From NCBI GenBank assembly GCA_030248295.1, contig JASANH010000554.1:471463-535462 (forward strand): a DNA stretch of 64,000 nucleotides, given 5' to 3'. This document shows positions 13,001 through 24,688 of this stretch, one piece after another. Position 1 is the first letter of the stretch. Every line of letters starts with the position of its first letter. Source of the DNA: Mesodorylaimus sp. YZB2_4 (taxonomy: Eukaryota > Nematoda > Enoplea > Dorylaimida > Dorylaimidae). The translations under genes and the position numbers were made by a program. The notes under the pieces are model-generated. The model searched no databases and was not told where the DNA came from. It saw nothing but the letters and a program-made list of their open reading frames with translations.

Positions 13001-13791
13001 TTTTAGCTTCGATGTGTCAGCTTAGACTTTGGTTTCAGCAAAATATTTACAAAGACCCACAAAATTTCTTTTTATTTGCTAGATAGGTAAGTAGATATTT
13101 TCTTTTGACACACCAGGAATGGCAGGTTATGTCTGATTTGTGCGTCGTTTTAAACGATGCACTCAAAAAAGAATATCAAACGAAAAAGAAACGCGCATAG
13201 AACAAGAAAAAGTACAGAATCGAGAATGACACAAAGTACATGCACAGTACACGAATACAGTATCCCTAAAATGCGTTCCCAATGATGGCCATAGAGGTGT
13301 GACCCAAACTAACAATACACGCTAACCCAGCTGTATGCAGAAACCAACGAGAATATCACATATCTAATTTTATCCTAGAAACCAGAACTGTTACAAAAAT
13401 AGCAAAAATTTTCGAATGAAAATTACATTTTATGTACCTGGAAATTCCGAAGCAAATGTTCGACAAGAATACGTAATTAAGTCCCAAAAATTCAAACAGC
13501 TTTACAGTAAATGCGACATCAAAATTCTTACAAAATTTTGAAGTTCATTGCGCGCGCATTTTTGTCATAGCGTTACGAAATATGTAAAGGAAAATATGGA
13601 AATGTTGGCCTTTTAATAAAAATGAATGAGGCCGTCCAGCAGCTGCCGCGAGAAAACTAAACGAGCATACTGTACCGAACTAATATACTTTACACATACT
13701 GTAGGGTAGACGTGCATAAAATGTGGCTGGTCTCCGTTTTGGCAAGATGAAATAGGCCGGCGGTGAGTAGTGTAAAGTGAATACTGTACTC
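10032..13791. other. Long AT-rich intergenic stretch
   Basis: About 3.8 kb downstream of the second collagen gene without a convincing gene on either strand. The word TACTGTA/TACAGTA recurs (10318, 10645, 12843, 13256, 13668, 13697, 13784). Many short open frames are present but none has a recognisable motif or splice support. Confidence 0.5.
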
Positions 13792-15082
13792 TCATCGCCT
13801 TGTTCCGTCTTCGAAGAAGACACCGCCGTCTAAAAAAATTCTTTACTATCTAAAGCACCCTAGCGAAGAGGCGAAAAGATTAGGAGATTACCAGTTGCGC
13901 AATATTTGGGACATACACCGAGCTCTCCTTTTGGACCATCGGGGCCTGGAGGGCCTTTGTCTCCTGGAGCACCATCGTTTCCAGGAGGACCAACAGGGCC
14001 AGGTGGGCCCTTGGGTCCTGCCGGGCCTGGTTGTCCATCTGTTCCTGGGGCACCGTTCTGCCCAGCCGGGCCTGGTGGACCATTCTCGCCAGCGGGGCCT
14101 TGGTCGCCAGGGATTGGGGGAATGGGGATTGCTGGGTTACCAGGTGGCCCGCGCTCGCCGTCCCTTCCTGTAAATTGATGGGGGCTGAGAATTTAAAGAC
14201 TGATCATGACTGCCCGCTTACTTACCTGGGGGACCAGGCGGGCCGTTGGGTCCCGGCGGCCCTGGCGGGCCCGCGCCTCCATCCTTGCCGGGTCCTCCTG
14301 GGTTGCCGTTAGGTCCAGGTGCACCTGAAATGATGAAAGTAATGTGTAGTCATGCTTAGAATCATGACAATACCTTTCACCCTGAAAGGAATCTAGGAAC
14401 TAGTTCCATGCTACGCTCCATTTCATCTGTCAAACACGCGCGTTCCGCTCTAACGCTTGCTTTGTGAACTCGTTCTTAACGCCCCAGCGAAAAGAAAAAC
14501 AATATTCTGTGGGCGATGGGGGTAAGAATATCCTTAAGAGTGGGTGTCTCTCACGTACCTGGCTCCCCTGGTGGACCTGCTGGGCCTGCTGGACCAGGTG
14601 GGCACGGCTTGCACGGTGGTGGTGGAATGGATTTGCAAATCTCCAGGGGCGGTCGGCCGGGAAATCCTGGCGGTCCTGGTGGACCTGGTTTACCAGGCTT
14701 GCCAGCTTTACCTGGCTTTCCTGGCGGGCCAGGGAGGCCAGGTAGGCAACAGTCTAAAAAATTTTTGAAGTGCACTCTTACTTTCTCAAGTGGAAGCAAA
14801 GAGCTCACTCTCGCATCCAGGTGTCACTTGTCTCTTGGCCATGGTACGATTACGCGCGACTTGTTGGAATTCTGACGCGCGGAACTCGCTCACTTCGCCT
14901 ATGATCTGTTTGGCCGAAGTTTTGCAGTAATGAGCTTCATCACGTACCATTTCTTGAATATGCGCCACATAATTGTAGACCATTGGCAGGGTGACACACA
15001 CGCTTACGACGGCCACCACACTAAAGGTGACCGCCGAGTAGGCCACGAACTTATAGGCCTTCTCTCTACCCTCGTTGTCCAT
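13792..15082 (-). CDS. Cuticle collagen (second of two)
   Basis: Structural cuticle collagen closely related to the gene at 7432-8688. Five exons: 15082-14809, 14753-14559, 14324-14226, 14167-13892, 13829-13792 (293 residues). The N-terminus [15 protein letters not shown] is followed by a membrane segment (~14-34) ending in VSVCVTLPM; the processing box RNRTMAKR spans 77-84. Then come CENCCLPG, Gly-X-Y blocks with interruptions, the cysteine pairs PPCKPCPPG and VCPKYCA, and the tail [12 protein letters not shown]. Exons 1-3 are nearly the same length as in the first gene (274/195/99 against 271/195/99), but its exons 4 and 5 are fused here into one 276-nt exon. The two genes are same-strand tandem duplicates about 5 kb apart. 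Confidence 0.94.
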
Positions 15083-15191
15083 GTCTAGATCTAGGGGAGT
15101 CTAGTGGTGAACTAAGGTGGACTACAAGCCTACACTACACAACTACTTGAGGCCGAGAGGAAATGAGTGACTGTGACTGAATAGGGAGCAT

Positions 15192-15200
15192 CCTTATATA
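15192..15200 (-). promoter_or_regulatory. TATA box of the second collagen gene
   Basis: TATATAAGG on the minus strand, 110 bases upstream of ATG 15082, predicting a start of transcription near 15165. Its sister gene also has a TATA box, though closer to its ATG. Confidence 0.65.
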
Positions 15201-18200
15201 GGTAACAGGCCCGGTTCGTGCCCTAGATAGTTAGTGAAGTGGAGCGAGGTGTCTCAAACTGTATCCATATCCGTCTATAGGCGCGGCGTGTCTCACAGTG
15301 AGTTACCGATCTTGAGCAAAGCACTCTTGCCCTGCAGTCATGATCCTTTTGAAAAACAGAGGCCTATCGAAAAGAAAAACACAAGGAGCGATATGACTGC
15401 GCTAGAGGTTGCTGAAATTCTGCAAAGTGCACGTGAGCGATCTCATACAGTACCGTCCTAGGCAGTGCAAGCACCAGCAGTACTACACGTCCACGTCACA
15501 CGACATTTGCAACTTAATCAATACGAGTACAATGCAACTCAATAAAATTTGCAAAACGATGCATGGAAAATTGGAGTAGCCAGTACTTTAGAATTATGCA
15601 GAAGTGAAGTAAAACACATGGCTGAATGATTTTTTTATTTCTGACATTTTTCTGATGCTTCCGTTCGGTGCCAGCTTCACAATTTCCCAGAAAAACTACT
15701 GCTCGATCTCGCTTGCTTTGGTGACTAACAGACAGAGAATGATGGGTATCACGTGCATGTCTTTTGTGCGCATTTGCACTGGCAGAGATAACGCTCGTGC
15801 TTTGAAAACAGGCTTTGGACCTTGACTGGTACACCATAATGATGCAGTATGGTGCATGCTGTTTCAGCACCGGCCAAGCAAAGTTGTGTGCACTGGTTTG
15901 CTGCCTGCATTGTGGGGTTTGATATGTGCTTTCTTATGTGTATGGATAACGCTGCCTGCATTGTGTAGCGTGATGTGTTGCCGATAAGAATGCTCCCAAC
16001 ATGCGCTATACTGCCAACAGATCACACTCTCGAGTAAGTGAATTTGAGCTCTAGTTAACGTTACTGTATGCTGACCACTGACTAGGGACATCTGACACAG
16101 AGGACAGCAACAGGTAGAAAGTTTTCCGTCAACATTCTGAGGTGTCCTACGCAATGCGTTCTCGACTATGCTTGAGTAATCTGAGTTAATTGAGTCAAAA
16201 AAGTTGGAGTTTTTAGGAATTAGTGGTACACACTGTAAGTTATGAAGGCTCATTAGGTGCCATGAACTCGCCAGGTTTGGAAAATCGTCGAAATCACCAC
16301 TTGTCCGTCGCCTCAACGGTCCATCCTAATACGGTGCAACGCCCAAGGGCTCTTCATTATCGACCTTCTATTTTTTTGCTTGAGTGAACTCCCCCTCATA
16401 CCATGGACGAAGTGTCTCTGGCTGTAGAAATATACAGATACGAGGGAAGGCGTGTCCGCATTACATCAAACCCTTGTGGAGAAACCAGCTTAGAAAAGTG
16501 TCAGAATTGAAGCGTCAATCAGCCCGCAGTTTCAATTAGTTAGGAGTTAATTAGTATCGGAGCTGCAACATTTTTGCTTGAAGACAGTCAACACACGACG
16601 AGGCGTATATGGGCTCGTAACTTTCGTGTTTTTCACCTGGTAACTGAACCTGGGATCTCGTATTTCTTGGCACCTACCCGTTAGACTTTGCAGAAGGCTT
16701 TGCTCAATGCTGCTGTCATTGAAGTTCGTGCGTGACGGCTGTCATGTGGGACTCGTCACAGACTCGTAGATCACTCAATAGAATTACCCAGGCGTGCCCT
16801 CATATTCTAATGTGCCCTTTCAATGTTTTCAATTGTCGTCAATCTCGTAATTAAATCTGAACAAAGAACAAGTTACAAACATCTGCTCCATTTCGTAAAT
16901 GAATGTATGTACATGTTGGATCTTGTCTGACGTGGGAAGAATGCTAATGCCCTCCTGTCTCGCGAAACTACGTTATTTACACACTGTATTGTCTATGCAG
17001 GTATTCGTCTAAAAGTTTTTTCTTGAAGCATGAAAAATCAATACACTTTCGAACGAGCTTGTGCTTTGACGGACTCGTCAGAACGTTGAAGATGTGATCG
17101 TTGAATAATGATCGTAATTCTTTTCTGGACTGCCTCGAGGTTTCTTTTTTATCCTTCATAAGAAGCTATAGACCTAGTCAAAGAACTTATTCACTCGATG
17201 CGCTTTCAGAAAGAAGGGACCCTTTCAAAAGGTTCTCTTTTCCATGAAGATGCCAGTTTTTTTATATCCTCTCCAGCTTCGGTGCACAATAAACCATCAT
17301 TGCCATCCATGGCGGGATCTCCTTTCCCCGCCATCCTGGTCCGTGGTTCTACGGCTCCTCATAAAGAAAGCACTTATCGTTAGCTGAAAGAAAGGACTGT
17401 TTCAATCATTCCCTTTCCCTGCCCACCCACTTCCCTTCTCCCTCTACCAAGCACTTCGTCCACTCCACGACTGACTGACATCGTCGTCTTGGCAAAAGAC
17501 GTCAACTCGGCCGAGCCAACTATGAGAGAAGAAGCTGTTTCAGTTAGGTCTAGGCTGCCAGTCGAAGACATTCTCCATTCTCATCATTCTTCCTCATAGT
17601 TTTAAACTTTACCAAACTCCCTCCCGCCTGGCGTGCTTGGCCTTTTCTCTTCCTTAAAGCTTAGTCGGCTGTCGAGGCGAAATAAATCGAATATAATCCG
17701 CTTCCTTGCTGTAGTCAAGGAAGCCGAGGGCTAAATGACTTTAGATTAGTCCATACGCCCGAGGGCGAGTAGGCCGAGGCGAATGTCGTCTTTCCGAGAT
17801 GTTTGATGTTTATGCTTTGTGATCAAGGCGCATGCTCTTTTATGGGCTGCACTCGGCTGGTTTTGAGCGATTCTTGCGAAAAATCGGGTATAAAAATTCG
17901 AAACTAGACTCACTTGACTGTGTCCTAATACTAAATTTCCTTCCGTTTTTCTCTTCATACTCGAGGGAAATTAAATCCCGCTATCACCTCGCTTACGATG
18001 ATACGCTCGGCTGATGTGGCTCTTGCATTCATTGGCGTGCTGGTGATTGAATGCGGTATCGGATGCTGCGAGGCGTGCAGAGAAGCGGAGAAAGGGGCTA
18101 GCGAGAGAAAAGATGAAAAATTGAGAATAAAAATGGCTCGTAAATGTGCGAGCCATTTTCCAACAAGCTTTCTTGGGAGTCATTTAAACTGCAATATGTT

Positions 18201-18795
18201 TGGGTGTGTGCATGCTTGACAGAGACTCTGTGGGTGGCGCGCAATCATACTGTAAGTGTGCATGGCGGAGACGGAAATCAGATCAAGGCTGGAAGCTTTC
18301 CAGCGACCGTCTGTTGTTAGGCCATGTAGGGCGACTAAACGGAAGGCGAATGTTGCGGAAGCTGGAATGTCTGTATTGAATGGAAATGATGGGCCTAGAA
18401 CGGATATTTGGTGGCAGCGGAATGTTGACCAAATGCAATACTATTATGGGTTGATGCTAATATTGAGTGGAAAGTTCTGGAGTATGAGCGGTAGTGCAAC
18501 TTGGGCTGGGCCAAAGACTGGGACGTGACAGAAGCTGCTGGACAGATTACTCGTAGCTAGCTACGTCAAAGGCTGGGAATTAGAGATCGGCACAGAGTTC
18601 GGAACATGTACCCACGGTATCGTCCGATCTTTTAGTTCCCTTGCCTACAGCCATTTATTCGTGCCGAGTCAAACTTGCACCAACTTAGTCAGAGTGCTCA
18701 CTCTCTTCCTGTTTCAGGTCTTGACGATTACAGTGTTAGCAGTGATGAGCATCATGACCTGTCGATCAGCACTGACTCAATCGCCTTCGCGGCAC
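15201..18795. other. Intergenic, no gene seen
   Basis: About 3.6 kb between the second collagen gene and the NEL-like gene. A 15-base word (GCTGCCTGCATTGTG) occurs twice about 50 bases apart near 15900 and 15951, and a small hairpin lies at 18130-18159. No supported coding sequence. Confidence 0.45.
18130..18159. repeat. Perfect 11-bp inverted repeat with 8-nt loop
   Basis: AAAATGGCTCG at 18130-18140 and its exact reverse complement at 18149-18159, separated by TAAATGTG. It lies about 640 bases upstream of the NEL-like start codon. Its role is unknown; a chance occurrence is possible. Confidence 0.5.
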
Positions 18796-21700
18796 ATGAC
18801 TCACTTCACTTTCCTCTTTTCCACTATCACCCTGTTATCAGTCTTCTCATTGTCTACTTCGCTGAGCATTTTACCAGAATCAGAGAAGCGCCCTGACGGA
18901 ATCGTAAAATTACGCGATGCACGTCGTAATTTGGAATTATCAGAATCGATGGCTCGTCAAGTATCTGATTTAATGATGAGCAAAGATTTCTCTATGCTCA
19001 TCGATTTCACATTGGAAGAACAAACTCGCGGCACCATAATTTCGGTCTACGCTGGTTCGCATAAAGTATTCGAATTGTACGCGGAAGGTCTCCGAGGCGA
19101 ATTGCGCATACATTGGCGTCGTCATTCATCACTGGCCAATTTGCATATTAAACATTTATTAGATGATAATCGATGGCATACTGTTCTTTTGTCCATGCAA
19201 AGGTCGCGTTTACGTTTATTGATCGATTGCGAAGAATCGGTCGCTGGTGATTATCCAGAAATCGATTTCTCACTCCTCAACACATCACGTCCCCAAATTT
19301 GGATCGGTCAAAGGAATAAATTGCAATCATTTTTTCAAGGTTCATTTCGGCGATTTGATATCGAACCTTCGAATGCATTGGTACGTCGTCATTGTGGTCG
19401 TGGTACAAATATCCAAACATCGAGCCAGTACCCGCGCGATCAGCCAACAGCACCAGTAATCACACAGCCCTCCATCCACTCACCTGTCTCCCCATCGCTC
19501 CCATTCGTTCCCAGAGATTACCCGACTATCGAAGAATTAAAAACTAAAGTTAGCTCGTTGGAAAGTGTGTTCAATCGAATTATGAGTTCGATATTTGCTC
19601 CATCGAAATCGAGCACTACGAGGGCTGGCGGCGACGAGGGGCAAGAGAATGTCACTATGGTCAGTTTGGACGAATCAGCAAAGACCGACGATGTATACCC
19701 AACACCCCTGACGCCACGCATGGTCACTGACGGAGTCTGTCCGAACTGCTACGAATATCTGAGATATAAGATCAATCACTTGGAGGATGAGTTAAGGAAT
19801 TGGAGAGAAACAGTTCGAAGGTTGGACAAGAACATGCAACGTGTCATGTTGGCGCAACGTGGATGTCAAGTAAGCGAATTTTGTTTAGGTCGGCATACAC
19901 CTAAGCTAACCTTCATCCGTTACCCCAGAGGTAGCGTTTTGGAAAAAAGATACCGTTTCAGTTTCAGTTAACTGTATCAGTGCTACCTGGTGGCTGCAGG
20001 ATTTCTAGGGGTCCGACCCGGGAGAGGCAGTGAAGTTTCTACAACTCCTTTTCCGAGCAAAGCAATTGTTGGTAGTTATCCTATTTACTGTCTTTTCATC
20101 ACTTACTTAAATTATGCATAAGAGTCATCAGTACTAAATGTCACCTGACTTTACATAGGTAGTGTGCGTAGATCAGGCGATGTATGTTTTTTGATAAGCC
20201 AGTAACAGTATTATAAACTAATTAAAAACTGATACAGTTTGCTCATAAAAATAGGATTTTTCGGGGCCCATGACGCAAAAACTACTCTGCGAGCGGTTCG
20301 GTTGATGCTTGAAAATATGAATAAATAGGATTGTTTTGGGCAAAACTTTGATGGTTCGTTTCTTCTCTTGAAGCTCTTCTCTGTGACTTGTGCGTCAGTA
20401 ATAGTTCTGAAAGAAATACGGGATGTGCGGTCAGAGATCCCCGAAATAGGGGAAAAAATAACAACTTAAATTGAATTTGCGCGAAATTCAAATTCTGGAC
20501 TTTATGCTCAGTGAGTTTAATTTGATTTCAGTCAGCATGAAAATGGTTATATTCCTCCAAGATATAGCCCAGCAGCCCAGCAGACCAAAAGCAAATGGTA
20601 CTGTAATTTACACACGTCGGTGTTTTTGCCATATACAGTACATCTAATGCTGCTGCCACCTCGTCTGCAGAAACTGTATGTACTAGGTAGCAACTTTGGG
20701 ATCATAATCAAATCAAGGAGACATAGTTTATAAAATAGTCCAACTCTTCGAACTTTTTATAATAGTTACATTTTGCCATATTTGGCCGCCAAAGATGACG
20801 ACTACAAATAAGACTTGTGCCAATTGACTTATAAGTTGAATTTTCGAGCACAAGTTGACAATAGTATTGCACACAGTGCATAATTGCATTTTTACGAACT
20901 TGTCACACAGTAGTTAATATATTGTTTTCATCCTTGTGAAAATTTTGGGTCAAGATAAACACCACATTCTTGTCTTGATTCCTGGAAGCAGTTGTTCTCA
21001 TAAATCATTCAGCTTTTCAACTCGCTTTGCACCAAATCTCTCTAGCTTCCGCGTTTTTGACATTTCAGAAGCAGCCGTCTCCCACTGGTATGTTAATAAT
21101 GAACAAAAGATAAAGAGACCCAAAACCCTTAAATTTTCCACCTTCAGACGCTGCATTTATCAAATCCGTGGAGTTTTCCACTTCCATCTCAGGCCTATCA
21201 GTCTTTAAAAAATCAAATGTTTTTTTAAAACTTGTAGGTTAATTCGAGCACAGTTGTGGTCGATGGTTTCACTTGGTTGTCGATGGAGAATTGTACGGAA
21301 TGTGTTTGTAGTTTGGGGAAAATCGTGTGCAAAGCTATCGGCTGCGCTCCGTTGCCGGCTTCGTGCTCGAATCAGCGTCCGCATGTGAAATCGGGCGAAT
21401 GTTGTCCATCGATGGATCAGTGTCCACGCTCCTGTTTGTACATGGGTCAATCGTACGAGCATGGTCGAGTATTTTGGCCGAAGGAGTGTGTCCGTTGCCA
21501 ATGCATCGATGGCGACGTGACGTGCGCCTATCGGACCGACTCGTGTCCTCGACTAACGTGCCCGTTGGATCGTCAATACAAACACGAGAATCATTGTTGT
21601 CCAGTTTGTGAACACGACGATTTTTGCACCCAGCACCCGTGTCATCCAAATGCGACTTGCGTAAATCGTAAGGCCGATCGTGAATGCAAATGTAAACCGG

Positions 21701-21891
21701 GTTTTTTCGGCGATGGTGAACAGTGTTTCGATGTGGACGAATGTCGATGGGACGCGGGTGTGGCCGAACAATTGGGCGGATGCGGACCAGGAAGTCGTTG
21801 TATAAATACGGCTGGTTCCTTTTATTGCGAATGTTTACCAGGCTATGCTAAAATGAATGAGCGGCAATGTTTGGATATGATTATTTTATAA
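18796..21891 (+). CDS. NEL-like secreted protein, short form (TSPN, coiled coil, VWC, EGF)
   Basis: Secreted extracellular glycoprotein of the NELL type; the vertebrate proteins act as trimeric ligands. Two exons: 18796-19869 and 21238-21891 (575 residues). The start MTHFTFLFSTITLLSVF is a good signal peptide; the frame is open further upstream, but without a better start. Residues ~30-205 form a thrombospondin-N/laminin-G-like domain (LYAEGLRGELRIHWR; DDNRWHTVLLSMQ; LLIDC; IWIGQRNKLQSFFQG, like the NELL WLGQRN motif). A coiled coil of about 40 residues ends at RGCQ. Exon 2 encodes two VWC-type modules (ending SGECCPSMDQC and HENHCCPVC), one EGF, then a calcium-binding EGF (DVDEC...CINTAGSFYCECLPGY). 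The frame then stops. NELL1/2 are ~810 residues with about six EGF and further VWC modules, so this gene is C-terminally short or has exons I could not find. Confidence 0.85.
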
Positions 21892-24688
21892 TTTTTTAGA
21901 TCATTTGTTAGGTCAGTCGAGTGTATGTAAGTATGAGAACGGGAGCATGAGGTCGTGTGGTGAGTTCTTCCATTTATGGCCATCGTACGATATGTGAGAA
22001 TCTTTGAGGAAACGGGCATTGTCTGTGGTATTCTACATGTTCTAATATTATAGCGATCGTTTTGGTGGTGCGGCTAATCATGAATTTATTTGCCAATTTT
22101 GACTGACTTTTTAAAACTCCCTGCAATGTAAGATTGTGTTACAACGATAAACGATCCAAATTCTGCGCTTTTGTCGCTTACAATTTTTTTATAGTTCTTG
22201 TGCAAATGTCTGTTTTGGAGCTGAATTAGTCATGAATCAGTTACTTTTACTAACAGAACCGAGTACTACGATTTGACCAATTTATGTCAGACAAAGCTTG
22301 CAGTAGATTTCACTTTCCCATCATATGATTACACATGAAGGGCTGAGCCCGAAAAATGGACAAGCCCATTTTGCAGTTATGAGCTACAGCCATCAGAAAA
22401 TTTTGGTCTGACTCTGAAATCTGGGGAGCAATGGTATCTAAACCAGTTGAATATATGTTAATCGCATATACATCGGACACGTCTGCGTGTTTTAGTTTTG
22501 CAGTAGCACTCATGGTTCGCCAGCTACTCTCTGATCAATCGATTTTAGGGATGGACTTGTCTAGATTTGGATTTTGTTCGCACCTACACTCCAAACTGCA
22601 GCTAAATCCTTTATTCTACAAGTCAACGCGAGTTTCTTGCTAGATATTATCGAAATTCTCACAGCATGCTCTTCATTCAAATCGGCTTATCTAAAATGCT
22701 TCGGTGACGCACCTAGTGAAGAGAAGCAATAAAAAATCATGCAAGAGATCGGATGAGACAAAAATTTTCTGAGCATTCGCATTCATTCACAATTAGCATT
22801 CGAACGACGCCTATTGTACTGCAGTACGTCCACCACCTAAATGGAGACAAGTTCATATGATGTGAGATCTTTAATGGCCCGCCCAGTCACACGCATGGAC
22901 GCAGTGGCCATCTTAATTTCTATCATCCGCCTGTTCTTACAGTATTGCGTGAATTCGTCTGGTAGATCATCGGTAGCTACAGTGTGTCTGGGCATACTAG
23001 TACCAAAGTTCATACCTGTCGGTCATCCGCATCCCAAACGCAGTCCGCGAATACAGGAAGCTCTGTTCGATAGGTAGTACCCATCAAGCAGAACTGCTGA
23101 AGGTACCGGTATGTACATCGCGCAGCTGAAAGTTTATGTTACAAACACGATACTAAGCAAAGGGTATGATAGCTTTGGCAGGTGCTGAGGCATTTGCAAC
23201 ATCAGTACGGTAAGTGTATGAGGCAGTCCCTCCAATTACCCCTACCAGGTGCTGTACTTTTTTTCGTGTTTCTAGTGACATTGCTGTTGTGTTTAGGTCA
23301 GGCTGGGCAGAAATAAGAGTGTCAGAAGGCAGAACAGCCTACGATTAGCAAAGCTGCAGTACACTGGATATGCACAATATAGTGGGAACCACACCATACA
23401 AACGGATGCGAAATGCCAATGCCTAATGGAAGTGCTTATTTTACTGCACACCCAAGCAACTAGAGCGGGACTGATGCAGCAGAAGAAGGAATTCTTATGC
23501 TGACAAGAAGGAAGTATAAGTCTTATCATGCAATTGCTCCAATGGAAAAAGGCTGTGTTCTTTGCCTATTATTCACATTACTGTATGCATACACTACTTT
23601 TCTACCTAGTCCGCAACAGCAACAGTATCCTCGTGCAGTTTATCGCTCATTCGATGAATCCAGAACTGTCTCGTTTGCAATAGCCTAAAGCCAGAGTCCT
23701 TAGATCCATGTACAGAACGTTATAAAGCAAATCCTACGAAACGAGTTGAAAGCAGGCCCCCATTCCCATTCCCATTCCTCTAATCGGAAGAGGCAAGCGC
23801 TCGATTTGTTCACCAGGCCGTGGGTGCCTCACCCAGTACCGTCGAGTACTCAAAATGGAGGGAAGGGAGCGAAACAACAGACTAGCAGGGGCAGGGTCTA
23901 AATCCCGCATTTGTCCAGGGAAGTCAGTATTAGGCGTTGGATGCATGTGGAGATGCCCAGAGGGAAACCTGTCGCGTCGACCCATCATCTCAATGTGCCC
24001 TGTGAGATGTGATTTTAGATTGCGTCAATCTGCACCGTAAGTCGGGGCTGCCATCCAACACCATTTGTTACTTCTTTCCCTTTTCCTTGTTATCTGATCT
24101 GCTCGCTGAATGGCGCTTGTGGTCTTGCAGTTTTGCTTCAAAAACCAAAGAGCTCAAATTTTTTTAAAGTCAAGTGTTTTTTTCTGACTTCCTGCATCAA
24201 TTTTGCAGGGTCTTACAGTTTGGGCCAAGAACCAGTCTATATAGCTTTCAAAAAATGCTACTGTACGGTTTTAGTTAAATGCACTTTATGCATCAGATAG
24301 TACACATAGTTGTGTAGGGTCTGCGATATTAATGAGAGCAATTGAACGATTGGCCGAACGTGCGCGGTTATGACTCAGCAGGGCTGCAAAGGTCTGTCTT
24401 TCAAATGCAACGCGTGCCGATATATTCTGACAAGAAAAATCAGTAAGTACGTACACATAAAGTATAAACAACAAATTATGTAGCACAAGCATTTGAATAA
24501 GCCAAAATGTAAAATAGGCTTCTCTCATTGTCTACAAATCTAAAACATATTTTACCAGCCCTATGCCCCATTTACGTTCACAGTATACATTAATGTTGCA
24601 CCCTGTGCAACGCGTGTTTAGTGTCTTCCGCACTTTATATAAATCATGTAGCTCCTACTAGCACTCACGATCACTTTGAACAAGTGAT
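21892..24688. other. Intergenic, no gene seen
   Basis: About 2.8 kb between the convergent NEL-like and Hex homeobox genes. I looked for further EGF or VWC exons on the plus strand and saw none. No repeats recognised. Confidence 0.45.

Noticed and set aside
15864..16316. 150-residue minus-strand frame with scattered Cys and His
   Set aside because: Spacing does not fit C2H2 zinc fingers and there is no conserved linker; probably chance.
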